NCBI GenBank assembly: GCA_937926515.1
Contig: CALAZZ010000230.1
Coordinates: 1-13,440 of the forward strand
DNA from: an uncultured Bacteroidales bacterium
Lineage (GTDB): Bacteria; Bacteroidota; Bacteroidia; Bacteroidales; F082
Length of the DNA stretch: 13,440 nt
Direction: 5' to 3'
Below, one piece after another: positions 1 through 6,938 of this stretch (positions are counted from its first letter, which is position 1; every line of letters starts with the position of its first letter). The position numbers were made by a program, and so were the translations under genes. The notes below the pieces were generated by a model. That model made no database searches, was not told the origin of the DNA, and worked only from the letters and a program-made list of their open reading frames with translations.

Positions 1-2
1 TA

Positions 3-710
3 GAGGATTTTGAATCATCGGGATTTGAGAGCTTCGAATGGCAGATGGCAGGCCATCAGCCATGGCACATCGAGAACAGTACCAATCCCGAAGGTGATCA
101 AATCGCCCGTTCGGGTCAAATAAGTCATTTGCAGTTTTCATCCCTAATTCTTGATTGGGAAGTGGTTGAATTGGACAGCATCTCATTTTTCTACAAAGTA
201 TCCAGTGAAGAACATTTTGATCACTTAAGTTTTGCTGTCGATGGAATCGAATGGGCTAAATGGTCAGGAGAACACGATTGGTCTTACGCCGTCTTTCCGG
301 TGACAATAGGAGAAAAGCGTTTCAGTTGGACCTACAACAAAGATGTGGACAACACTTCCGGCGAAGATGCTGCATGGCTTGATTTTATTGTACTTCCGGG
401 AAGCAGCTTCTCTACTTCAGTTGGAGAATTCAAATTCGAACAATCGATGGTGAAAGTATATCCAAATCCTAGTGCAGGATATATTAATGTGGAAGTGGCG
501 CTCGAAAACCACGCGATTCAGCATATAGAAATCATTGATGCGATGGGACACCTTGTATATACACACCAACCCATAACAAACAGCTTATCAGGCAAACATT
601 TGTTTCGCATTGGCATTCAGGACCTGAGTTCGGGTTTTTATACCATTTTAGTCCAAACTACTGAAGGTCAGCAAATCGCTAAAAAACTGATTATTACAGG
701 ACGGTATTGA
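3..710 (+). CDS. T9SS-secreted protein, C-terminal part (5' end outside window)
   Basis: The reading frame is open from the window edge (codon at position 3) with no stop before the first internal ATG at 45, so this is the 3' end of a longer gene and the ATG at 45 is probably not the start. The first ~130 visible residues look like a beta-sandwich module common in large Bacteroidota extracellular proteins; landmarks are SISFFYKVSSE, a WSGEHDW segment and DAAWLDFIVLPG. After it comes a type A T9SS C-terminal domain: the KVYPNPSAG motif, then about 75 residues ending in YTILVQTTEGQQIAKKLIITGRY-like strands, the usual tail of cargo moved across the outer membrane and often anchored to the cell surface. 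The catalytic or binding part, if any, lies upstream, so the function is unknown; proteases and adhesins both carry such ends. It converges on gcvT with an 80-base gap. Confidence 0.85.
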   Translation, partial: EDFESSGFESFEWQMAGHQPWHIENSTNPEGDQIARSGQISHLQFSSLILDWEVVELDSISFFYKVSSEEHFDHLSFAVDGIEWAKWSGEHDWSYAVFPVTIGEKRFSWTYNKDVDNTSGEDAAWLDFIVLPGSSFSTSVGEFKFEQSMVKVYPNPSAGYINVEVALENHAIQHIEIIDAMGHLVYTHQPITNSLSGKHLFRIGIQDLSSGFYTILVQTTEGQQIAKKLIITGRY

Positions 711-790
711 ACGACTGGCCGCATGGGTCCTGAACATGAAGAATGATTCTGGGTGCAGGCCGATTTATGAAAGCACTATTCAGTCAGCGA

Positions 791-1876
791 TCAACTTTTA
801 TAAAATGGTAATTTTACAATGACCGATGGCATCAACTTATCACGCACTTTGATGTAAATCTCTGATCCGGGTTTACTGTATTCCCTGTTGACGTATCCCA
901 TCCCGATCCCTTTCTTTAACATGGGCGACATGGTACCGGAAGTGACTTCACCAATCACATCGCCTTCAGCATTGCATATTTCGTAGTGTTGACGAGGAAT
1001 TCCCTTTTCCATTTCAAATGCTTTCAAAACGGGGCTGATGCCTTCTGACTTTTGGGAGTGGAATAATTGGCGATCGATAAAATCATTACCCTCCACAAAC
1101 TTGGTGATCCATCCAAGTCCGGCCTGGATGGGCGAAGTATTATCGTTGATATCATTGCCATAAAGACAAAAACCCATTTCGAGGCGCAAGGTATCACGTG
1201 CTGCAAGGCCAATGGGCTTAATGCCATATGCTTTTCCAACCTCCAAAACGGCATTGTAGATCGTTACTGCATCCTTATTGGGAAAGTATATCTCACATCC
1301 TCCGGCTCCTGTATAACCGGTCGTTGACAACAACACATCTTCTACACCTGCAAACTTAAGTGTTTTAAAAGTGTAGTACTCCATATCAACAATTGGAGTA
1401 TCAGTAAGTTTCTGCATTGCCTCCATGGCCAGAGGTCCCTGAACTGCCAACTGAGATGTAGGATCAGAAGCATTAGTCAATTTTGCACCCTTCGTATTGT
1501 TGGTTCTAATCCACTCCCAATCTTTATCGATATTGGAAGCATTCACAACTAAAAGATACTTTTCGTCGTTAAATTTATACACCAGCAGATCATCTACAAT
1601 ACCACCCCGTCCGTTTGGGAAGCAGGTATATTGTATTTTACCATTCCACAAGGCGTTGACATCATTTGTGGTCAAACGCTGAACGAGCTCTTTTGCAGCA
1701 GGACCTTCCGCCCATATTTCACCCATATGCGACACATCAAACACGCCAAGTTTTTTACGAACTGTTTCATGTTCAATATTTATACCTTCAAACTGTACAG
1801 GCATTTCAAAACCTGCAAAAGGAACCATCTTACCACCCATCTGAACGTGCATGGCATGTAAAGCAGTTTTTTTCAT
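791..1876 (-). CDS. gcvT: Aminomethyltransferase (glycine cleavage system T protein)
   Basis: This 361-residue protein is the T component of the glycine cleavage complex. It transfers the methylene unit from the aminomethyl-lipoyl H protein to tetrahydrofolate, releasing ammonia. The length matches the family (E. coli about 364). Visible signatures are the N-terminal MVPFAGFEMPVQ and GVFDVSHMGE segments, the folate-site GGIVDDLLVY with the acidic pair D95/D96 (one is the catalytic Asp of the family), GYTGAGGCEIYF and ARDTLRLEMG. The C-terminal barrel has the usual EVTSGTMSPMLKKGIGMGYV segment. The ATG start at 1876 gives the normal N terminus. No gcvH or gcvP is adjacent, which is common in Bacteroidota. 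A promoter-like box 57 bases upstream suggests it is transcribed on its own rather than from the TSUP gene behind it. No glycine-riboswitch-like structure is evident in the short leader. Confidence 0.97.
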   Translation of the reverse strand: MKKTALHAMHVQMGGKMVPFAGFEMPVQFEGINIEHETVRKKLGVFDVSHMGEIWAEGPAAKELVQRLTTNDVNALWNGKIQYTCFPNGRGGIVDDLLVYKFNDEKYLLVVNASNIDKDWEWIRTNNTKGAKLTNASDPTSQLAVQGPLAMEAMQKLTDTPIVDMEYYTFKTLKFAGVEDVLLSTTGYTGAGGCEIYFPNKDAVTIYNAVLEVGKAYGIKPIGLAARDTLRLEMGFCLYGNDINDNTSPIQAGLGWITKFVEGNDFIDRQLFHSQKSEGISPVLKAFEMEKGIPRQHYEICNAEGDVIGEVTSGTMSPMLKKGIGMGYVNREYSKPGSEIYIKVRDKLMPSVIVKLPFYKS

Positions 1877-1932
1877 AAAGCCAAAATATCTTTAATGGAA
1901 TTAAATAAACTTATAAACCCTTGCATACCCTG

Positions 1933-1940
1933 CAAAGGTA
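1933..1940 (-). promoter_or_regulatory. Bacteroidota -7 promoter element for gcvT
   Basis: On the minus strand this reads TACCTTTG, an exact TAnnTTTG box. It lies 57 bases upstream of the gcvT ATG, predicting a 5' leader of about 50 bases. No convincing TTG-type -33 element is visible at the usual distance. Confidence 0.5.
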
Positions 1941-1999
1941 ATGAATAGATGTTGAGAAAAAACAGTTATTTAAACAATGTTCGCTCGAAACAGTTATGG

Positions 2000-2788
2000 T
2001 CAGATCAAACCGGCTACTAGTGACAGACCCATAACTAGAATCAACAATCCAACGATCAGTTGAACCCAACGAAAAGTTACGCGCTTCAGGAATCGCCGTC
2101 CTATAAAAGAACCCGCAAAAGCAGCAAGGCATGAAATAATTACCATCACAATTGATTTGTCGTCAGTAAGTTCGGCAAAGTATTGTCCAAAAAAAGAAGT
2201 GCCATAGACCGATAATCTTGAAATATCAACAACCACGGCCGTCACTATGCCGGTGGCAATAAATCCTTCTTTGCTTAACCCGGCCCTGATCAAAAACATA
2301 CTCCGCAAAGCACCCTGGTGACCCGATAATCCGCCAAAAAAACCGGACAGCAATCCGCCATATGGCAATGAGCCTTTACCAAAACTATATTGCTCAAAAC
2401 GCTTATCAATTTCTATGATCGCAAACACAATTAACAATATTCCAATGATGAGTTTGATCAGGCTAAGGTCAAAGGATCTGCTTCCAATCTCATAAGTGTA
2501 TAATATTACGTCCGAACTCAACCGGTTAAGCAGAATCGCCCCTGGTATGGCAGCAAGTGCCGCAGGCAAGGCAAACAACACTGCGATCCTCCAGACGATC
2601 TGTTTCCAAATCAGTACAAGCTTGAAAAGATTATTGAACAAATGCACTATAGCAGTCAGGGCAATGGCCACCTCCACCGGAAAAAAAATAGCGAATACAG
2701 GCATGAGAATGGTACCCAACCCAAATCCTGAGAAAAAGGTGAGCATTGCCGCACCAAAGGCTACCAGTAAGAGCAGTATGATTTCCAT
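2000..2788 (-). CDS. TSUP (TauE/SafE) family membrane permease
   Basis: A 262-residue, very hydrophobic inner-membrane protein of the sulfite exporter TauE/SafE (TSUP) superfamily, whose known members move sulfite, sulfoacetate or other small sulfur or organic anions. The typical internal duplication is visible: the first repeat opens with FFSGFGLGTILMPVFAIFFP (19-38), and the second carries GGLLSGFFGGLSGHQGALRS (144-163). About eight hydrophobic segments are present, with a charged stretch (EIDKRFEQYSFGKG, 126-139) between the halves, and the length is normal for the family. The ATG at 2788 is followed directly by the first membrane segment. No sulfur metabolism gene is nearby, so the substrate cannot be told from context. 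The gene has its own promoter-like box and is separated from the upstream MutS-like gene by 98 bases. Confidence 0.9.
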   Translation of the reverse strand: MEIILLLLVAFGAAMLTFFSGFGLGTILMPVFAIFFPVEVAIALTAIVHLFNNLFKLVLIWKQIVWRIAVLFALPAALAAIPGAILLNRLSSDVILYTYEIGSRSFDLSLIKLIIGILLIVFAIIEIDKRFEQYSFGKGSLPYGGLLSGFFGGLSGHQGALRSMFLIRAGLSKEGFIATGIVTAVVVDISRLSVYGTSFFGQYFAELTDDKSIVMVIISCLAAFAGSFIGRRFLKRVTFRWVQLIVGLLILVMGLSLVAGLI

Positions 2789-2813
2789 AAAAATAATAAG
2801 GTTGAATAGCTCA

Positions 2814-2821
2814 CAAAACTA
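2814..2821 (-). promoter_or_regulatory. Bacteroidota -7 promoter element for TSUP gene
   Basis: The minus strand reads TAGTTTTG, an exact TAnnTTTG box, 26 bases before the ATG at 2788. The predicted leader is about 20 bases. It lies in the 98-base gap after the MutS-like gene, suggesting an independent transcript. The -33 region has no clear TTG. Confidence 0.5.
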
Positions 2822-2886
2822 TGAATTAAAGTATCTCGGTTACTTCTTGTATTGTGAGTCCTGATAAAAAAGCGCGAATTAAATAG

Positions 2887-4722
2887 TTAATCGATAATAC
2901 CCATATCCTTCATAAGCCAGGTAGCATTGCGATTTACTGCTACACCTTTTCTCACAGTGTAATCAAACAGCAGCTGGCCGTCCTTAATATGGCTTTCAAA
3001 ACAATAATTCACTACATAAGCAGGATGGCTCTTCTCCAACATACTTAATTTCAAATCGTGCGTAGCCATTACCACCAGGCTCTCCATCCGAAGAAGCTTC
3101 ATGATCAGGTTATATGTCCCATGGTATTTATCTTCGGAGTTGGTTCCGCGCAGGACTTCATCAAGCAAAACAAGGCAATATTTTCCCTGTGCTACATGAT
3201 CCAGGATATACCTCAGTTGCTTCAATTCATGTAAAAAAAGTGATGTATTTTCCTGTAATGAATCTGATTGTCGTAATGAACTCAGTACCTGAAGGGGTTT
3301 CCACTCAAATGAATCAGCATGCACCGGGGCGCCTGCTTGCGCCAAAATCACATTTACACCCAAGGTCCGCAGAAAGGTGCTCTTCCCTGACATATTGCTG
3401 CCTGTAACCAGCATTATGCGAGGATCCACTGCCAACTCAATATCATTCTCAACCAATTGATCCGAACGTATTAATGGGTGTCCGAGTTTTGCAGCGCGTA
3501 TCAATTTTTCGTGGGTAACGACAGGAAAAACACATTCAGGATGGTTGAATGTGTATGTTCCCAGACTGATAAACAATTCGATTCGGCCTAGCGTTTCAAG
3601 CCATAAGTTTACCTGCTCCAGGTTGCGTCTTTTCCAGGCTTCGTAGGAAAGGGCCAAACGAAAATCATACATCAAGAAGATATTTGCCAAAACATACAAC
3701 AGCAAGTTGTTGCGCCTGTCAAACCGTTCCGAAAGCAATGCCAACCGCCTGAACTGAACTGATGCCTGCCGGGAGGTATCGGCCATTTCCTTCAACAATC
3801 GGGCTTTCAATGGCATGCTCCCAAAATCACTGAATATTCCTGCATAGGCTTTCATGGCCTGTGTGCGCCCTCCTATTTCTTCGGACAGCAGCATCATTTT
3901 CTTTGATTGCCCGAAAGTCAACATCATAGCGATAGCTCCATTAAGCATAAAAAGCAGGTAACTGCCGCTTACTATACCGACTACGAGAGATATCAAGACC
4001 ACTGCAGGCATGACTATTGTTGCAGCCTTAAAAAATTTGGATTCAAACAAGTAAATCGTACTACTCCAATCAAGCTTGATCGTTTTCTCTTCTTTCTTGC
4101 GACCGGTGAGCATTAGCGCTGTCATCACGTCCTGGCAAAATGAATTCAAGCCGGAGAATTCTTTGACAGCCTCCTGCATAAACTCAATCTGCTCTTTGCC
4201 GGGCGCTGCTTGAAGGAGTGCCTGTGCCAGTAGATCTTTACCATAGGTAGTTTGGCTTCTGTTCAAATAATGAAAAATGGAATAATCACCAAAAAGGTCA
4301 AGATCATCAGCAAAAGGCAATTGCGAAGCATAACTGTTGCCGTTATCGAATAGGGAAGGCTGGTATTCAAGATGCTTGATCTCGTTTTCATTGATATCAA
4401 ACACAGCCTGCAAATGTTCACTTTTATGATATAGTTTCTGATGGTAGATGATCAATGCGATCAATGACACAAATGATAGAGTTGAGACCACCATCCATAT
4501 CCAACCAAATCCAGCTGAAAACAAATAAATGGTGAAAATAAAAAGCCCAAAACTGATCAATCGTAACCAGGAGAAAAGACTGATTCGTTTGAGATTGAGT
4601 TGTTTCTGTCTGTTAATTTCACCCAGCCGCTGCCGGTAGAATGATTTTACTTTAGCTGATGACAATGGGATTTGTTTTAATAAATATTTAATCAGCAAAG
4701 GTACCCAAAATGATAACGACAC
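2887..4722 (-). CDS. Membrane-anchored MutS-family ATPase
   Basis: A 611-residue protein with a MutS-type ATPase domain at its C terminus. It shows Walker A GSNMSGKST (441-449), the ENTSLFLHEL segment (491-500) at the place of the MutS signature loop, Walker B LVLLDE (517-522), and the switch ATHD (553-556). The N terminus is not that of MutS. Two hydrophobic helices (about 50-70 and 74-93) and a second pair (about 232-251 and 254-270) predict an inner-membrane protein, with a helical lever/clamp-like region (about 275-395) before the ATPase. The mismatch-recognition domain (with its Phe-x-Glu motif) and the MutS2 Smr nuclease domain are both missing, so a role in standard mismatch repair is unlikely. 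Such MutS-like proteins are widespread in Bacteroidota but, as far as I know, uncharacterised. The start is GTG at 4722; the next in-frame Met is residue 78, inside the second helix. No promoter box was seen upstream. Confidence 0.88.
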   Translation of the reverse strand: MSLSFWVPLLIKYLLKQIPLSSAKVKSFYRQRLGEINRQKQLNLKRISLFSWLRLISFGLFIFTIYLFSAGFGWIWMVVSTLSFVSLIALIIYHQKLYHKSEHLQAVFDINENEIKHLEYQPSLFDNGNSYASQLPFADDLDLFGDYSIFHYLNRSQTTYGKDLLAQALLQAAPGKEQIEFMQEAVKEFSGLNSFCQDVMTALMLTGRKKEEKTIKLDWSSTIYLFESKFFKAATIVMPAVVLISLVVGIVSGSYLLFMLNGAIAMMLTFGQSKKMMLLSEEIGGRTQAMKAYAGIFSDFGSMPLKARLLKEMADTSRQASVQFRRLALLSERFDRRNNLLLYVLANIFLMYDFRLALSYEAWKRRNLEQVNLWLETLGRIELFISLGTYTFNHPECVFPVVTHEKLIRAAKLGHPLIRSDQLVENDIELAVDPRIMLVTGSNMSGKSTFLRTLGVNVILAQAGAPVHADSFEWKPLQVLSSLRQSDSLQENTSLFLHELKQLRYILDHVAQGKYCLVLLDEVLRGTNSEDKYHGTYNLIMKLLRMESLVVMATHDLKLSMLEKSHPAYVVNYCFESHIKDGQLLFDYTVRKGVAVNRNATWLMKDMGIID

Positions 4723-4756
4723 AATACGTTCAGCATGCTTCAGGACAAGAATTAGC

Positions 4757-4764
4757 TACCTTTG
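4757..4764 (+). promoter_or_regulatory. Bacteroidota -7 element abutting the methyltransferase start
   Basis: The sequence TACCTTTG matches TAnnTTTG exactly and ends only four bases before the ATG at 4769. With the usual few-base distance from box to transcription start, transcription would begin at or next to the A of the ATG, giving a leaderless or nearly leaderless mRNA. No Shine-Dalgarno sequence is present. Confidence 0.45.
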
Positions 4765-4768
4765 CTTC

Positions 4769-5332
4769 ATGATAGCTGACCAAACAAAATGGAATGAACG
4801 ACATGCCGGCCGCACCGGTCATCACCCTGCAGATACTTATTTATTGAAAATGCAGCATCACTTGAAGCCGGGCAGGCTATTGGATATTGCCTCAGGCCGG
4901 GGGCGCAATGGGCTGCACCTTGCAAAATCAGGGTATGATGTGCTTGCTGTTGACATCTCCAATATCGGCCTGGAAGCAATTCAAGATGCTGCTAATCTGA
5001 ACAATCTTAATATCAAAACACTACTTCTTGACCTCGACCATCCCCAGGCGTTGATGTCGGATGGACCGTTTGACAATGTGATCATCATCAACTTCAAACC
5101 GCTCAAAAACCTGCTTGATCTAATGCCGGACTTATTAGTCGCGGGTGGCAAGTTGCTTTGGTGTTCTTTCAATGAGCTGCAGATCGATGTGTCCGGGTTC
5201 AATCCTGATAAAGCACTGTATCCGGCTGAATTTGTTTCACATTTTAAGAAACTCAATCTTATTGATTACTGTAGGTTTGAAGATGCTTCAGGACATAGGG
5301 ACGGATACCTGTTTGAGCGCAATTCGGTTTGA
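4769..5332 (+). CDS. Class I SAM-dependent methyltransferase, TehB-like
   Basis: A 187-residue soluble protein with a Rossmann-type methyltransferase fold. Motif I is LLDIASGRGRNG (37-48), the acidic residue closing strand 2 is D62 in AVDIS, a motif-II/post-I region follows at TLLLDLD (84-90), and strand 4 is FDNVIIINF (101-109) with GGKLLW (126-131) after it. The N-terminal KWNERHAG resembles the W-x-x-R-Y/H start of small TehB-type or thiopurine-type methyltransferases. The acceptor substrate cannot be deduced. It is divergent from the MutS-like gene (46-base gap) and convergent with the rhomboid gene (61-base gap), so it is probably monocistronic. The ATG at 4769 is chosen because it keeps the conserved N-terminal helix; an alternative ATG at 4850 (Met28) would remove it but leave motif I intact. 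Confidence 0.88.
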   Translation: MIADQTKWNERHAGRTGHHPADTYLLKMQHHLKPGRLLDIASGRGRNGLHLAKSGYDVLAVDISNIGLEAIQDAANLNNLNIKTLLLDLDHPQALMSDGPFDNVIIINFKPLKNLLDLMPDLLVAGGKLLWCSFNELQIDVSGFNPDKALYPAEFVSHFKKLNLIDYCRFEDASGHRDGYLFERNSV

Positions 5333-5393
5333 ACTACCTGAATGAAACAAATAAGGATTCCATTATCAAAATTATCTTGGGAGTAATTTTTCC

Positions 5394-5996
5394 CTAAAAC
5401 TGCCTAAAAAAATGTCCAATGAGCGCCGGTTCAAGGATAATGGTAAGCAGTATGCCATAGACCGCACCTAGAAAATGGGCATTATGCCCGATATTATCCA
5501 TTCCCCGTTTTCCCATATAGGCTGAATAGATCAGGTAAAGCACTCCAAAAATGAAGGCTGGAATGGGAATCGGTATCGGAAAAATAAACAAGGTGCTTCT
5601 GGGCGACAGTATGATACTCGCAAAAACCACGGCAGCAACTGCACCCGATGCGCCAACGGCATCATACAGGGGATTGTTCTTTTGTTTTCCGAAATCGAGC
5701 AGGGTGGCAAATAAGATACCACCAAAATAGAGGAGTCCGTAATTAAACAACCCTTTTCCGGGTCCGAATACTTGCTGGTATGAAAGTTCGACCATACGTC
5801 CAAAGGAGTATAGAACAAACATATTTATGATCAGATGCATCCATCCTGCATGGACAAAAGCATGCGTCAGAAACCGCCAGCTCTCTTTTTTATTTTTGAT
5901 CAACCAGGGATTGAATTTCAACCTGTTAAAAAGATCCTGATTCGAGAATGAGAGAATCGAAATAATGACCGTAATGCCTATGATAATCAAAGTCAT
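5394..5996 (-). CDS. Rhomboid family intramembrane serine protease
   Basis: A 200-residue six-helix-type rhomboid, which cleaves substrate transmembrane segments within the membrane. The catalytic serine is S117 in GASGA (115-119), and the partner histidine is H174 in the last-helix motif GHNAHFLGAVYG (170-181). The upstream H-x-x-x-N pair, H54 and N58 in MHLIINMF, corresponds to the oxyanion-hole residues of GlpG. All key residues are present, so it should be an active protease rather than a pseudoprotease. The length is that of a minimal bacterial rhomboid, with no soluble N-terminal domain. The start codon overlaps the stop of the preceding membrane-protein gene (ATGA), and a strong GGAGG precedes it, so the two are translationally coupled. 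Substrates are unknown. Confidence 0.93.
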   Translation of the reverse strand: MTLIIIGITVIISILSFSNQDLFNRLKFNPWLIKNKKESWRFLTHAFVHAGWMHLIINMFVLYSFGRMVELSYQQVFGPGKGLFNYGLLYFGGILFATLLDFGKQKNNPLYDAVGASGAVAAVVFASIILSPRSTLFIFPIPIPIPAFIFGVLYLIYSAYMGKRGMDNIGHNAHFLGAVYGILLTIILEPALIGHFFRQF

Positions 5997-6829
5997 TCTG
6001 CTGCCTCCGTTTTGATGTTCGACTCAGCTTCCAGCTCCCTGAAATCGAGCTCTGAACCCAGCATGCTGTGTGGTATCAAATAGGTTGCCAGCATCATCAC
6101 CATGGCCACAATGGGCCAAATTCTATTGCCGCGTCTGCGATGCAACACAATCCATGCGATTAGCCAGAAAATAAACGCAACAATGGTCTTATTATCTGTA
6201 AGATCAGTTCCCCATGGCCAACCGGTCCAGTAGGCATCAAAAGCATATTTCTGAACAATGGGGCCAAACACCAGTCCTCCCAAAAAGAGCAATAGCAGTG
6301 TCCAGCTGGCAAAAACGTAGGTGTTTTTTCGTTTTAGCAGCGCTTCTATTCCGGTACGCAAACTAAATACCATAGCCAAAAACATAAAAATCACATGCGG
6401 GATAAGCACAAATCCGGGCACACTGCCTTTAAATCGAATGATCACAGGCTCTTCGGTAAGTGGATATGAATTGTCATTGTGCATGATGGCCACCTGGTAT
6501 TTTACCTTTCCGGCAGGAGGTTGGCTCGGAACAAATAACTTTATAATACCATTTTCAGGCTTAACTTCTTGAGCGGTCCATTCATCGTAGCTTTTAAAAC
6601 GCTTATACCTGAATATGGCAGTTGCTCCATCAGGCACCTGCATTTCGAAAGGAGCATCCAGTCCGGTATCGTGGCTACGCAGGAATTTGTATCGGTACGA
6701 TTTACCTTCAATTTCAATGCTACCACTCAGAGGATGGGTTGGGCCGGTCATACGTTGATAAACAGCAAACATCAACATCAGGATCACCGACAGGATCCAT
6801 AGCAAAACAGAAGCTCCTTTATTACTCAT
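5993..6829 (-). CDS. Unrecognised membrane protein with a periplasmic domain
   Basis: I do not recognise this 278-residue protein. It has one N-terminal hydrophobic helix (about 7-24), a soluble domain of about 110 residues (28-135) rich in beta-type sequence (SGSIEIEGKSYRYKFLRS, IIKLFVPSQPPAGKVKYQV), then four more helices (about 138-157, 171-191, 214-230, 236-253) and a polar acidic tail. By the positive-inside pattern (RRR at 231-233, KRK at 166-168) the soluble domain is probably periplasmic. Between helices 3 and 4 is a distinctive tryptophan-rich segment, YWTGWPWGTDLTDNK (200-214). Histidines 145 and 254 lie in or at the edge of helices, so cofactor or metal binding is possible but not shown. 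It is the first gene of a pair with the rhomboid gene (4-base overlap), so it may be the rhomboid's partner or substrate; that is inference only. Confidence 0.8.
   Translation of the reverse strand: MSNKGASVLLWILSVILMLMFAVYQRMTGPTHPLSGSIEIEGKSYRYKFLRSHDTGLDAPFEMQVPDGATAIFRYKRFKSYDEWTAQEVKPENGIIKLFVPSQPPAGKVKYQVAIMHNDNSYPLTEEPVIIRFKGSVPGFVLIPHVIFMFLAMVFSLRTGIEALLKRKNTYVFASWTLLLLFLGGLVFGPIVQKYAFDAYWTGWPWGTDLTDNKTIVAFIFWLIAWIVLHRRRGNRIWPIVAMVMMLATYLIPHSMLGSELDFRELEAESNIKTEAAE
6004..6008 (-). promoter_or_regulatory. Strong Shine-Dalgarno (GGAGG) for the rhomboid gene
   Basis: The minus strand reads GGAGG seven bases before the rhomboid ATG at 5996, inside the last codons of the upstream gene. 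Strong Shine-Dalgarno sequences are uncommon in Bacteroidota. Together with the ATGA stop/start overlap, it supports the chosen rhomboid start and re-initiation by the same ribosomes. Confidence 0.65.
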
Positions 6830-6927
6830 TGTGTGACAGTTAAATTTGTTAATTATTTATCGGACGCCTCCCTACAGCATCTTTTCAGGAACTGAATAGA
6901 AACCGGCTAGACTTCACAATCCGTGTG

Positions 6928-6935
6928 CAAAAATA
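6928..6935 (-). promoter_or_regulatory. Bacteroidota -7 element for membrane protein-rhomboid operon
   Basis: The minus strand reads TATTTTTG, an exact TAnnTTTG box, just past the stop codon of the GH3 fusion gene. It would start transcription near 6921, leaving a leader of roughly 90 bases before the ATG at 6829. This suggests the membrane protein-rhomboid pair is transcribed separately from the parE-GH3 unit. The leader shows no obvious long hairpin. Confidence 0.45.
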
Positions 6936-6938
6936 GAA

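Noticed and set aside
1960..1997. Direct repeat AAACAGTTAT at 1960-1969 and 1988-1997
   Set aside because: Two copies of a 10-base AT-rich word in a short intergenic region, lying upstream of the gcvT box at no standard distance; likely chance without a third copy or conservation.
2887..4722. Calling the MutS-like protein the mismatch repair MutS or MutS2
   Set aside because: It lacks the mismatch-recognition domain of MutS and the Smr domain of MutS2, and has membrane helices instead.
5379..5394. GGGA-8-TCCC hairpin between the convergent methyltransferase and rhomboid genes
   Set aside because: The stem is only four base pairs and runs into the rhomboid stop codon; too weak to call a terminator.
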